The notes beneath the pieces were generated by a model that was not told the DNA's origin, did no database searches, and saw only the letters and a list, made by a program, of their open reading frames with translations. Below are positions 13,301-26,444 of a stretch of 64,000 nucleotides of DNA, piece by piece. A program made the position numbers and the translations under genes. How positions within the stretch are numbered: position 1 is the first letter of the stretch; each line of letters starts with the position of its first letter. This DNA is from Echinococcus granulosus (lineage: Eukaryota; Platyhelminthes; Cestoda; Cyclophyllidea; Taeniidae): assembly GCF_000524195.1 (NCBI RefSeq), contig NW_020170385.1, positions 1,797,816 through 1,861,815 of the forward strand. The letters are read 5' to 3'.

Positions 13301-16300
13301 TTTTCACACAGCCACTTTTTGTTCCGGCATTATACATGCTCTGCTTTCATTTAATTCTTTGCTTTCTGAAGACTGCTTTCAGTGCGGTAGCTCGTGCCGA
13401 GTGTTCCCAGCTTTGAACAAGCGTTTTGCTTCTCACTTGGGTGAAATTATGAGCTTCCCAGGATGATCTTTCCACGATGTTACTGCCTGCTTATCAGTTA
13501 CTTTAAAAACTAGGGATTTCTTTCTCATTTTCGAGTCAATGCGTGAACATTCATGAATGTTACTTTTTTTTCCCTGGATTAGTGCAGTTCTTACTATAAC
13601 ATTTGCGCGCACACGTTATTCCGCGCAGACCTGGTTATATGACAATGTTTTCTTATCCGTTGTGCAGACACTTTATTACCTTCGTGAAATAAACGGAATT
13701 TGATCACAAATAATGCCTCAAACCAATCTTGATCAGTTTGCACAATTCGGATGGCAATGGGACTCGCAAATGTTTCATGGATAAAGTATGCACCAAGGCT
13801 TAACAATTACTGTCTGTATCAAAGTCTGCTCTTTCAATTCATCACCTCAGCGGTCGCAAGCGGTCTAGCAACAGTTGCTAGCCATGATTCTAACCTACAG
13901 AAACAGATTCGCGTGATTTTAGCATGTTATCGTGAGAAGCACTGTTCGCCTCGTAATGTAAATCTACCGGCATCGGAGGTGGGCTCCTCAAGACGCTCGT
14001 TTTTTTGTCCAACATTCACAGAGAGAGGCATAAACGCCTTTTTCATCGCTTGTGTATCTAGGGTGTGATTGACTTGACTTTTAAATGTGGCCGATCGCGC
14101 TCCCTTTTGCAATTTTATTGAACACCAGTTAGTTAAACGGAACGCCTCGATGACTCACAGAATTCGGTCCGAGTGCGAGAAATTATGCTGAGTGACTAAA
14201 ACTTTCGAACAAAGTACTGCCCATCGGAGTTTCCATAAATTTAAATTAATAGCTTATTTGCAAGTCAATGGGGTCGAGATTGCGGGATTTAGCGGCTCCT
14301 AAATTTGGCAATTATTTCATTCAGTTTATTTTATTCCGACTATTATCTCTTCAATTTGTGTTTATTTTCTCAACATCTGATGCTCAGTAAACGTCTAGCG
14401 CTACTGCCTATTGCTCCTCCCTCAAACCTCTTTTCTGACTACTCCTTTCGAAAGTTGTTTAAATTGTGCATTTTTTGGCACATCAATGTTCTGAGTTGTG
14501 GAGTCACTAGCTTTCCTGGCCGTAAGGGATAAATCTCACTAAATTGAATTCTCCATATCTCTTAACCTATCTTTTTTATCGTTCCAACTAACTAAATCCA
14601 AGTGCCGTTACGGTGCCCTGTTAACAGCCGATCAATTGGTTTTTTATCTTTGTCATCGGCAGTAGACTTTTATGTGATAGTGCATGGAGTTGAGGGTGAA
14701 CGAACGTCATATCCACCATAGGATATATTTTAGTTCGCAAGATTTTCAGATAAACCACTTGGATTTTTGTGCCCCTTTTTGGAGAGCGTTGATGCACAAA
14801 CCCGCGTGTTTGTTGTCATTTCGCTTGCACATACGTCGAGTCGTCATCCTCGGAGGGTGGGAGGACGAGATGAAGCGAAATTGTCCTGTTCATTGTGGCG
14901 CGGTGACTGTGGCATTGATGAAGTTAGTGCGTCCACGCGGCCGCGTCCGCGATGACTCATGCCCTTGCGCGGCGCTGGCGCCGCACACCAGCGTGCGCGT
15001 GTGACCCGTCATCACATCGACATGACTGCTGTCATGCCCAAGATGTTCATGCTGTTCATTGGTTTTTTAAGCTTATTGTTCATTTTGCCTGGAGGTTTAC
15101 ACGGAGTACTTATTATTTGGTGCCCTCTAACAAACTGAGTGAAGCTGAATTCCTACATGCTTTTCGAGGTCAAGGTAATTTGCATTCGGTAGAATCCTCT
15201 TTTCACCTTCGATTTCGTAATTGTTAAAATGTGAACTTTCTTCATCCTGTGGGTGATACTATAATTAATAATTTAATAGTTATCCGCCTTGCTTATGGTC
15301 CACTCACCAGGTGTCTTCTCTTCCGACTTCACTAATGGTGGTGGAGGTTGCGGTGGTGGCTCGTCAACGACCTCCAGTTCCATCCCTGCAGGCTTCAAAA
15401 TTTCCGTTCGAAATAAGCACTTTCCTTCATACCCATTGGAGCGTTTCCAAGGTATTGCATGAGAAGTATAATGAGCTTGGAGACGTCAGCAATGGTCATT
15501 ATCTTCTTCCCTGGGCGTCTTCTGGGAAAGCATGGTCTCTAGCTAACCGTTTCCCCTTTATTCGCACGACATTTCATAGATATGGCTTGAGGAAAGATTC
15601 TCTTTTACGTTCGTGTGTTATTTCTGGCAATATAATCCTGTGCATGAACTTTCACCTTCAAGATTGACGACAATCTTTATCAAGCCGTAACTCATCCCCA
15701 ACTTAGGCAGTTCTGCATCTTGATATACCTGGATGTAGTCATTACATTCCTTTCATTTGAACTCAGCACGCATTATTTCATTTTGAAATAATCCAATCTG
15801 CCAGACTTTATGCTTGAACTCTCCATATTTATTGTCCATTCATGTAAACGTAGTTTACTTGGTGCTATAAACCATTTATGCAACCGAAATAGGCGCGCTT
15901 TTTAATTGACTATGATTGACTCTACAGCTAGATCACTGCTCTTCCATGTGTCCGCTTCATCACCCCTTCAAGGAATTGGTGTTTCTGTTACTCCAACCCA
16001 TCCAGTGACTGCTCACTTTATATTCATTCCGGCAAGCAATATGCCATGCACGTATCTTCCTCCTGATGTCGCTGCATAGTTTAGTTTCGATATTTGTGAC
16101 TATCATTAGCCTTACTGCCCTGCAGGTGGTGCCTCTTCCAGTCTAAGTGATGACAATTCGCGTCCTCTCTCCCCAGAAACCGACCTGGAGGATGAATTTA
16201 ACTATCCCCTCCCTGAGAAAAATCAGCCAATCATGGTGAGCCGATTTACATAGATTCTCGCCTGCGCTTTCTGATTGTAGTTTACCTCTAAAGGTCAATT

Positions 16301-19300
16301 TGTTTATTTAATTGCTTGGCGCTTTAAGAGGCGGGTGCTTTGAATGCATGAACTAAACAACAAAAGTGATAACCATTTGCTCACAGACAAATGGAAAGTT
16401 GAAATCACTACTATGAGCAAGTCATTTTTGAATAGGGTAGCCAAGTTTCTACCTATCATTACTACTCTGCTTGACTATTCGTAATTGCATGCTTGCATAC
16501 AAATGCCGCTAAATAGCTTCACACAACTTCCTAGTCTGGCTTGATCCGATTTAACCTTTCCAACTATACTAAGCACCAATTCACTGCCTTGGCGTGGTTG
16601 CAAAACAGTTTAGGAACGTCACCATTTGTATATTTAATTATTATTTGAATGTTTCATTATAAATTGATTGCAAGCAAGAAAATTTGCAACTCCGTTTGGG
16701 GTATATCCTTTACCGCCTGTTTGACGCGAACATCATTAACTATTATTTTGTGTCCTTTAGGCTGCCGCTCACGCTCTACATCAGGAGGCGCGGCTCTGGT
16801 CGAGTCGCGACAACGAACTCATCGCCGCCACCAAGCGTATCGCCGCGCTTATGGCTAAACTCAGCCAGATTGTCCGGTGCGTTTCTCTCATTTCGCTGCA
16901 AGTTAGTTACCTTGATCCCTTGCATCGCAGCGACAACATTGCCGTTCGACCAATTCTCTGTCAAAAGTTGCATCATGGAGTGCAGTTGTCCTGGTCAACC
17001 ATCATCAAGCGATTGACCTGCAAGCAGTTGTAAAGTAGCATTTGTCTGGACTTCCGCTGTATGCGAACGTGTCATCTATAGCAATGATTATATGCCTTCT
17101 CTTTGTGATTCCGCTATTGCGTCATTCTGGGAATCTTATAGCTAAAGCACATGTTTCCCATTCGCAAGCGCACCTACGGCTCATAGACACCTTTGTACGC
17201 TCTCATTAAACTCGATTACGGTTTCTCATTAAACAGTTTACCTCTTAGGTAAGTGAAGACCATGTCCACCCTAATTTCCAGTCGTCCTTAAGGCTACCCA
17301 TTCAAACCTGGAGACTGTTTACTTAGTATTCACAAGAATCTAATCCTCAGCACACTTTATCACTATATATAGCTTCTAAATTCTTGACGACACAAACCCA
17401 TTAGAGTGACATTGTTCTGCCTTATTCACACCATTCGTTTTCAATTTGGCAGCTCTTTCAGTTTTCTGGCGAAAAGTTAAACAAGTTTTCCTGCTTCCAC
17501 GTCCACTCCAAATTGCTTATGCAACTTGCGTTTGAGGAATGCAATTATCTGAAAGGCAAAAATCCCGCTAAGTAGAAACTTGATCACCAAGTAATCTTGG
17601 ATCGCAAGAGATTCAGGATTTCATCTTATATTCATCTTTTCCGGTCAGCTTCTTTGGGAATGAATGAATTAGTAAGATTGCAGGTATATAAAAAGGTTGG
17701 CAGACATTTTAAAGTTAATTTCAAATCTTATGTCATCCCCTTTAAAGATCATTCATTCTCGTTGTGATGTGATTTTGTCCAAGTGTTTCTCCAGCCTCAA
17801 ACGTAGCTCTAGTAAGTATCCTTTAGAATATGTATCAATTTTCTTTAATAACTCTGTGGGTCGAAAATGTTTAAATTAGGTGACATTCTCTGCACATATG
17901 GAATGTAGCACGTTCCCACTATTTATTAAGGCTTGTACGGCTTTAATCCAAGCTGCATTTGCAAATTTCTTCGTCTGACGCAACATTGATTTCCATTTGA
18001 GTCTATTTCTAACGAAAACTGGTCTCTATTTCGCTCTCCTCCCTCCCTGAAAGCTCTCCATCACTCTCCACTTGCGTGTGGCTTCGAGGTTGAGTTCTCG
18101 ACATTTTGGGAAATATCTTTATAAATATGTCTCTGTTTGTTTCGCTTTTTCGCTCGTAGTGGTGAGCATGGTAACAAGAAGGACCTTATCAGCGTTTCAA
18201 TGGCGATTGCAGAGGCCTCCGTGGACGTGACGCGTTGTGCTCGAGCTCTCGGAAGGGATTGTACCGACAGACGAATGAAAACCGTAAGTTTGACTACCCT
18301 TACCCCAGGCTAAATATAGACCACGGTATTAGCAAATTGGAGTATTTGGTATTATTTAAATTTCAGAGTCTCCTGCAGTTGAGCGAACGCATTCAAATGA
18401 TTGGCAATCAGCTGAAGATCCTTTCAACAGTGAAGGCTACTATGCTCGGATCAGATGGTATGTATCTTTGTTCATAATCTCACATTCTTTGCATCACTGG
18501 TTTTAATGTTTTTTGAATGTCTTGCACTCAAGCAAAAAGCAATCATCCCGTAACATTTCAAAAACTTACTCTCGATCTCATCAAGGACTCGACCTTATTG
18601 TCTTATGCTTCCCGTCTTATAGACACAGATGGTCCTTTAAAAGCTAAGTTTTGTATCTCAATTCTCCGCATAGGTCATCCAATAAACCTAGAATTCACTG
18701 CCGCAGGTAATGCATCTCACCAATGCTATTAACATTGATGGAAAGCGTTTAATAAGACTCTCTCCAGGCCCGGCCTTTTAATACGCCCACACCCTCCATT
18801 CATTTTGCTCTCATAAAAGAAGGTGCACTTTTCACTCCTCGTTCTTCAAAGATTTGCTTTTTTACTACACTTCAACTGGAATTTACATCTCACAGCTTCA
18901 CTTACACTTCCAATGTTTCTTCCAAGAATGATTTTAACAGAGTAGTTTATAATCGTATTTAATAATTGGCAACTGTTCCTGTTTTCGCTCCGGTAACTAA
19001 GCAGATATTTGAAAGTTTAATGAATTTTAAGATATATTTCCGTTCTTTCTTGTTAATCGTTTACATATCGTTTGTGGGACTAAAATCCTGGATTTCCTAC
19101 TGTTTTACAAGACGACGTTATTAATGTCAAGGTTTCAGTGAATATCCGGTGATCTCAGAACTCGAATGCGGTAAATAAACAGATTGAAAAGATGTGCACG
19201 TGCCTGACCCCTGCATGTCTACTACCTTCTGCATTTTGTGCCAATTCAGGTCATGACTTGAGCACGGCTTGCCTGGATCCCAGTAAGCCTTGTTGTTGTA

Positions 19301-20582
19301 TCCCCTCGTCGGTATTTCAATTCAGTCCTCTCGTTGTATCACACGAAGATACCTCATCTTCAGTAGTCACCTCTTGCCTGCTAAATTTCTTCAGAATTTT
19401 GTAGATAATTAATGTGTTTGGAAATTTCAAATCGGTATCGCTAATAAATGCATGAATTTAGGGCAAGAGGCCCAGTTATGTCCATTTTAAGGAGTTTGCT
19501 GGCTAATGGTGGTGATTCTGCACAGCAAACGTCAAGTAGATAGAGACTTTTCGCACACAAATCAGGCCATATAAGGATTTCGTGAAAAAAAGATGGGTAA
19601 TAACTGTTCAAACCACTTTCTCTAGTGTCCTTATGCCTAATTTCACATTCAGTCAAATCTGTTATACAACATGAGACCATTGAATTGGAATCTAATTTTG
19701 AGTCGAAATTTGTAGCGAGCACATATAAACGTGCTGCTGTTCCACACTTAGGCAAATTCGCCATCGTTGCCTTTTCTATGGAGAATAGGCCCGGGATATC
19801 AATTATCAGTAGATGCTGAGAATATAGCATAGATTGGTGATATCGCATCACATTTTGGTCTTGTACACTTCTTCACATTTTTACTCTTCTCACTGGATCA
19901 GACTTCAAAAATAATTCAGCTTCACAGACTCAACTTTCTTCATGACATTCACACAAACCCATCCTACATTGCTTTTATGCGTTGAATTGAGCCAAGCAGA
20001 AGAATCGCATGGTTTTGTTGGGATTACGACCCTTAAATTTGTTGTACCTCTATCTACCCTATGCGGTCTAAACTTCCGTGGACAAGTTACCCGTATTGCA
20101 GGTCAACGGAATGCCACCAAAAGCAGACTGGAAATTTGCAATTACAACCCACTTATTCTGTTTAGAACCAGACTGTCGTCATAACAACCCTTCTGCCTTT
20201 GCACATTGTTTTCAAACTGTAATGTTTAGGCCTAGAACGCAATTGTACGCCCCACTTAGTTGCAAAATACATATCCGGCTTGCACTTTTTGACATTCATG
20301 CGTCAACAACCAATGCACAAGGGAGCTGCCGTTTAGTAATCCGAACCAATGTCTATTTGATAGGAAATGAGCTTATCTTCGTTACCTAATGTAGACTCCC
20401 CGGAGGACCGGGAGAACACGGAAGTCTTGGTGGGCAATGCACAGAACTTGATGCAGGCCGTAATTGAGACTGTGCGGGTAGCGGAGGGAGCTAGTATTAA
20501 GATGCGCGTGGACAGCGGCTACAGGATTCGCTGGATGCCACGGCTCACCTCCACAGTCAGTCCCAGTTACATGACCCACTGA
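1387..20582 (+). CDS. VCL: Vinculin
   Basis: Actin- and talin-binding scaffold of cell-matrix and cell-cell junctions. Eighteen exons keep phase and encode about 1064 residues (human about 1066): 1387-1477, 1506-1585, 1617-1934, 1966-2134, 2199-2392, 2744-2899, 3148-3252, 8546-8894, 9781-9992, 10571-10865, 11358-11555, 11696-11953, 15311-15451, 16126-16235, 16761-16876, 18160-18283, 18367-18457, 20395-20582. The start MSSSHTKTISRILDPVAQQ aligns with the vertebrate N-terminus, and DMPPALVRVE, IDGSRGIL and NLTPGM mark the talin-binding D1 domain. WLLNP and LEGK...WLLEP are head repeats, LVDEAID and TTSIALRANR are late head, and LKILSTVKATMLG and LVGNAQNLMQ are tail. One head repeat seems to be missing, and the linker is Gly/Ser-rich, not polyproline. 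Exon 7 is the least certain. The first three introns are 28, 31 and 31 nt; the longest is 5.3 kb. Confidence 0.96.
3253..8545 (+). other. Vinculin intron 7 (5.3 kb)
   Basis: AT-rich intron between exons at 3148-3252 and 8546-8894. I looked for an exon encoding the missing head repeat and found no segment with vinculin-like helices and usable splice sites. A GC-richer patch at 5740-5900 carries an 85-codon minus-strand frame of unknown nature, possibly a repeat remnant. Confidence 0.6.
11954..15310 (+). other. Vinculin intron 12 (3.4 kb)
   Basis: Intron between the last head exon and the linker exon; both ends are phase 1. It is AT-rich except for a CpG-rich island at about 14820-15020. No exon could be placed with confidence. 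Confidence 0.55.
14820..15020. promoter_or_regulatory. CpG-rich island inside vinculin intron 12
   Basis: About 200 bp rich in CG dinucleotides (a NotI-like GCGGCCGC and several GCGC runs) inside an otherwise AT-rich intron. It could be an alternative exon, an internal promoter or enhancer, or a repeat; open frames across it have no recognisable similarity. Confidence 0.3.
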
Positions 20583-21813
20583 AACGCTTGTTGTTGGTGT
20601 TGTCGCCGTCACCACTGCCGAGGATTTCACACCCGACAATCAGCCGACTTTGCAAAGCCTCACCATCAGTCCTTCCTTCTCCTACTTCCGTCTTTCCTTG
20701 CCCCCCAGCCCTTGATAACTTCCCCTTGCAGTGAATTTGCATGATTATAAGCATTGCTTAACCATTCTCTTCATGAAGTCTTAATCAAATTTTTATTACT
20801 GCCTGTCTATGTGAGCTTGACTGACGGAAATGCACTTAGGTGGTTGTTTGGCTAAGAACATCCGCCTTGTAGTCATGCAGTTAATTACGATCCGATCAAG
20901 TTCAAATCCACAATCTCAGAACTATGCGATAACCAGGTAACGATTCGTTGTTGTTGTTGTTCTCAAAGACGTGATAAGACACGCAAATCTAAATTACTTT
21001 CATTTATGGAAGGGTTGCGATACTATACAGACGAATTAAACAGGGTACTGCAGCACTGAAGTGATAGCAGAATCGCAGGTTTGGGAGGTTGAGGTCGAAT
21101 GCATGGTTGGGGTAGCTGTCGTGACTTAGAGTCCCAGGGAGTCCGACAAGGTTGCCGCGCTCTGAAATGCCATATGCTAGTTGGGAAAGTTCTCTTTGTG
21201 ATGGCTCATGCGTGTCCACCAGGTCCCGCCAAATTGATAAGCGTCAAGATAGAAACTGACCTCTGCTGCACGTCAAATTGAGTACACTGCCACACAATAT
21301 CCCGAAACCGGCATCTTGACCAAAAAATCACCCCACCCCAACTTGAACATTCAACTAGGCGCCATGCTCACCTACGCCAGACAGTTAATTAGTTTGCGAT
21401 TGGACAGTTCCCTTCAACCTATTTTGCACATACCCGGGCAATTCAGTTGTGCTAAGCGCTTCACACAACCCCGATTTGAGAAATCCTTAAGCACACGAGC
21501 GTAGAGATTTGGCAAGGTGCAGGTTCGGCTTCTCAGCAAAATTAAACAACTTGTAATGCGATAATAGAATACATTCTAAAACTTACACCAAACAATCCAG
21601 GAAAGCACCACTTACCCGAACAGCATTTTTGTGTTGTAGAAAATTAAAATAGCCAAAAGAAGGACTCAATTTACCCAAGCGAAAGACGTCAAGACTACGT
21701 CTTAACAAAATAACGATTAGTAACAATAGCAGGAGTCGAGAGAAGTGAGGACAAAACATCAAAATCGTCGCGATGTGACTCCACGTCGGCCCCACTATCA
21801 TCACCCCCTCACC
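20583..21813. other. Convergent intergenic region, vinculin / eIF5B
   Basis: Should contain the 3' UTRs of both genes. No canonical AATAAA follows the vinculin stop closely on the plus strand. A TTTATT at about 20789 would be AATAAA on the minus strand but is 1 kb from the eIF5B stop. A short GTT microsatellite lies at 20947-20961. Confidence 0.5.
20947..20961 (+). repeat. (GTT)5 microsatellite
   Basis: Five perfect GTT units in the intergenic region between vinculin and eIF5B. Confidence 0.8.
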
Positions 21814-24800
21814 TCATATGATGGAGAGCATCTTCTTCAATTCTACCATCAGTTTCCAGTCTTCCTTGTTTAAGTCGTTTCGGTAAAACTCCTTCACAAT
21901 GTCGATACTGTCGCGAGATATCTACAAAGAACAAGTAATGGTAGTAACGAGGACGTTTAATCAAGGTAACACATTCATTTACACAACAGCATTTAAACGC
22001 ATTTTAACAAAAGCACAAAACTCCAAAAGGGCACTACTGCCATGGCAATCGCAATTCAATTACAGCTTGTAAAAAGTTCCAGAGATCAGATTCCAGAATA
22101 TTGTTCCGTGTTACAAATAGTGGATTCACTAGCTTTGCAGAGCATAGATGAAAAATTCTGCGCAGTGATGAGCGATTCAGACAAAAAACTGATAAATAAC
22201 AAATTAAGAAATCCCCATGACACATATGGACAAAATTTCAATAAACTTTCGCCGCTAATTGCAGTTATTTCTCATCAAACGGGAAGATATAGTTATTTAC
22301 AAGTAAAAAACGAGGTCAAATATGGTCACCGAATCTACAGCCGTTTACTAATGGCTGTGGATAAATGTAGCCTTTTACCTTTGATATGAGCAGATCTGTG
22401 TGGTCAAAGTGCCGGCCGTACAATTTGGGTGTCTCGCCCTCAATGGGGTCGATGCGAACGCACACTTCTTGGCCAGTCCGCGCCTCCTGAATGGCCTTGT
22501 GGTTGAACTCAATGGAGAAGACCTTGCCAAGAAACACGTTGTCGCGGGAGGGAACGCAAATCGGTGTGCCCTCCCGCAGCAACCCCGCTTCCACATGCAC
22601 ACCAACAACGATCGGCGCGCGTTTGTTGAACACCATGTCAGGAAGAATGCGCAACTTCACCGGGAACACAGCTTGATTCGCGTGCTTCCTTCGGTTTTCT
22701 CTCATCAGAGCCTCCCTGTCATTGAAGGAATATATGCTCGGCTAGCATAAATACAATCTACTTATATCTAAAAAGTCCAGCTTTTTATTCATAGTCCAAT
22801 CAACCAAATCTAAAACGAATTGATTCCATGGGAAAAAATGATACTGGTATTATTCCCGATGAAAATACGTACACATATTCTTCCATGCGGGTTTGGAGGT
22901 GATAGATGATGTTCGCGGTGAATATCTGCACACCGACTTCATTGGCCATTTTTTGTGCGTCCCTGTCCACTTTCACATCAAAGGCGAGAATGACGGCCCA
23001 CTTCCTGTCTCGTTCCACCATGATAGAAGCCTTCATAACATCCTTTTTATGTACTGTACCGATACTGATTCCCGAGTACTAAATCACCAGTAAGTAAACG
23101 AATCATTTAGAAAAGTACATTGTCCCAAAAACGTCTACTGCAATATTATAACTCGTTTCCTTTCCACAACCAATAGTTAAGTGGCAATAATTGCTAAGGT
23201 ACATGAACGGGCTTTCAATTACAAACCCTTAATGTACTTAGCGAATGTGGCGCCAAACCTGGAGAGCATACAAATACACTACGTTGATGATCACATATTC
23301 GTTGGGCGAACCCTTACAAACCTAAAACAGGAAATGAACTTACCGGAATGTTAACAGACTTAAGGTAGGTGAGTAAGGACTCGAGAGATCCGAGAGTGCT
23401 TGCCACAACGTAGACACCCACAGGACTAACAGCGATTGCTTTCAGTGCCGCCTTTAAGCCACGGCTCACTTCATCCTGCAGGGAACATTAGTAACACCTT
23501 TCGTTCTAGGATAATCTATGCAAGGTTGGCGTGCACTATAAACTCCGAGAGTAGAATTTAGAAAATCGCAACAACTAATTTAATAGTTAGAAGTCTGTCA
23601 TCAGAAATGGTTGTAGGGTGTTATACCAGCAACTAATGTCTAGTAAAATTTGCTTTCTATTCAAATCTACAAGATAGCAACGACAATCACCATCCAGAAA
23701 CCACTTCAAACAATATTTTATTGGGAAAACAGCACAGCATAGACCTACAAATTTATAACAGGCCTAACGAAAGTGAGACGAAAGCTATCACTAAACTTGT
23801 GAATACACAAGGACGGTAGAAAGTTGGACTTTAAGACTGAGTATTGGTAAGATAATAAGATCCCCTCAAGAAGTGGAGCGTTCAACGCCATACCTTAAAG
23901 TAGAGTTCTTCGGCCAAATCCCTAGCGACATATAACGGAAGCCCAGCCAGTGCCTTTTCGAGGTCGCGAGCAATAAGTTTGACGCCTTGTGCACCCACCA
24001 CCTCTTTTAAATGCTCATAGGTTCCTTTCACACGCAACTCGGACATGGGCGCGGGCATGAGAATGCTGCGCACCGTGGTCACTATGGCACCCTCCTGGCC
24101 TGCCAGCACGATGGTGTCGCCCTCACGAATGCGACCATTCACTACAATCACATCTAAACTCGTGCCTAACCCGACAGTCTCCTTCACCTATAAAAGCAAA
24201 AAAATAGCAAAAAGGAAGTAAATGTTTGCAAGACCAACTTAGGCACAGTTTATTACTCCTAATAGCCGGTCGATATGCTCGATAGAAAAAAGGACCAATT
24301 CTTCCAAATCCAGACTTTTAAGGTGATGCCTAGGCACTCAGACCTTGAATAAGATTGAATGCACTTATTAGATACTTTACTACGTGTTCCAGTCATACTT
24401 AAAAAGGTAGCTCAAGATGCCAGCAAGTTTGGGCAGTAAATTGTTTGATTGATTGGTTAAAAAATACTTAGGAGGAAAAGCATATTTAGGATACTATAAT
24501 ATATGATACTCTGCAAAAACTAAACTTTCAAGTATGGGGCCCACATAATGGAATACGTGAAGGTACCTCCATAACCGATGCTTTGAGTTCCTCGGAGAAA
24601 GTTAAGCGTTTATACAACCTACGTTGTATTTCTTTGCACATAAAGGCTAAAAGATCACCCATTCCATCACCAGAATGAGCAGATGTGGGTACCATGCTGA
24701 TGAATTCACTAGGATTTGTATTCTCGTAAAACAGTTTAACATTTAATTCCATCAGCGCAAAATGTTGAACGACCTGAAATGAAAACAAGGTTATAAAGCA

Positions 24801-26444
24801 CTATAGCACGTCAACTTGAATCACCGTAATTCCGACTTAGTGCAATTAAATTTCTCTGGCTTGTCAACATACTACCAGTAATTTTGCTTTTATAGCCTGA
24901 GTAACTTTTCGGAAAGGAAAAAAATAAACTGTTGCATTAGTATTAGTAGGCAGAAATACGGAGAGTCCGAAAAGCGTTTCCTGCATTGATAACATTTTAA
25001 GGGCAAAAGGGGACTTTAGAATGAATGCAGACCTCTTTGAAACGCAGGTTGAAGTCGTTAATTGTAACATCATCTTGCTTTGCCAATACCTCCTTGACAG
25101 GAAGATTCGGGTAACTCCTCCACTGATATAGCCGATCAATTTTGTTAAGTGCTACAACGAAAGGTGTTTTACGGCTCAAGAGAATCCGAATGGATTCTTT
25201 CGTTTGCTCTTCTATACCATGCATTATATCGACCACAAGAATTGCAAAATCGCACAATGACGAACCACGAACTCGTAAGTTCCTGAAAGTAGTAGCTCAG
25301 ACCATAACTACTTACGTGAATGACTCGTGACCTGGAGTATCAATTATCAACAAACCGGGCATTTTTAAATCATCTCCTGTGAAATATTTACACATTTGAG
25401 TCGAACGAATAATGTTTTCTCTTGGCACATTTGTGGCACCTATTTGTTGCGTAATGCCCCCAGCTTCCCGATCTTGCACGTTTGTGTTGCGTAATTTATC
25501 AAGAATCTTTGTTTTGCCAGTATCGACGTGACCCAAGACACATATAACACCTGATCTGAGTGTTCTTTCAGAACCAGGCTCATCATTTTGTGCATATTGT
25601 TGCTAAACGCAATGAGCAAATCTCGGATGGTTACCTGAAGCCTTATCTTCACCTGTTCTATGAGACTACGTTTCTCTTCTTCAGTGAGCTGACTTTCAGA
25701 TATTTGAAACGCTTCTGACTGGTCGGTTACTTGATTGAGCTCCAAAACGGGAGGGGAGGGAGAATTCCCAACCTCGCCAACTACATCATGAAGTTCATCT
25801 TCAGACAAAACGGATGCTTTTTCACATGCACCATTTTCCGAGGCGACAAGATCTGCAGCAAGGTCTTCCCAATCGAGAACACCATCACTGGGTTCTTCAA
25901 AAGGTTCGACTTTTACTTCCTCTTCAACATCAGGTCGGTGCGAAGCAGATTGCTCCATTTGAACTGGTGGACGCTTCTTTTTTCTGGAGTAGGTTCGGTT
26001 TTTTAAATCATTTTTAGTTGCAGCAAGATCCAAACCCCGAGCTTGAGCAAGTTCCATAACCTTTCTCCTGTTTTCCTTTTCCTTATCTGTCAAAAGCTTC
26101 CCCTCATCCTTAAGCCTTTGCTTTCGCTCCTTTTCCTTCTGTTTCCGACGCTCACGCCTCTCGGCCTCTAGACGTCGCTGTTCCTCGAGTTTAAGCTTCT
26201 CCTCCCGAAAACGACGCTCCTCTTCCTCGGCCTCCCTTCGGAGCCGCTCTTCCTCTTCTCGCTGTCGTGTTATTTGTTCTTTGATAGCATCTAACCTCTT
26301 CGAAACCCTTTCCTTTTTAATTTCTTCTTTTGTCGGCTTTGCCTCCTTCTTAATTGCCCTCTTCTTATTCCTTCTTGATAGAGCGGCTTTTGGCGGGGCT
26401 TCACCAGCACTCTTAGTATCACTTGATATGGAGTCAGCCATCAT
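21814..26444 (-). CDS. EIF5B: Eukaryotic translation initiation factor 5B
   Basis: Ribosome-dependent GTPase that promotes 60S subunit joining. Nine minus-strand exons, 5' to 3': 26444-25670, 25550-25316, 25282-25033, 24773-24567, 24187-23894, 23475-23344, 23078-22875, 22741-22379, 21921-21814, about 855 residues (human about 1220). The N-terminal 250 residues are a charged Lys/Glu/Arg-rich, probably coiled region, as in the family but shorter. Then come the GTPase motifs [24 protein letters not shown] and NKIDRLYQW, followed by [11 protein letters not shown], domain II (DVIVVNGR...EGDTIVL), domain III ([10 protein letters not shown]) and domain IV, ending ELKKMLSII. Two junctions are uncertain. 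Exon 1 to 2: frame-consistent joins begin at the GT of 25669 or 25666 and end at the AG before 25550. Exon 7 may end a few bases later. The second intron is only 33 nt. Confidence 0.96.
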
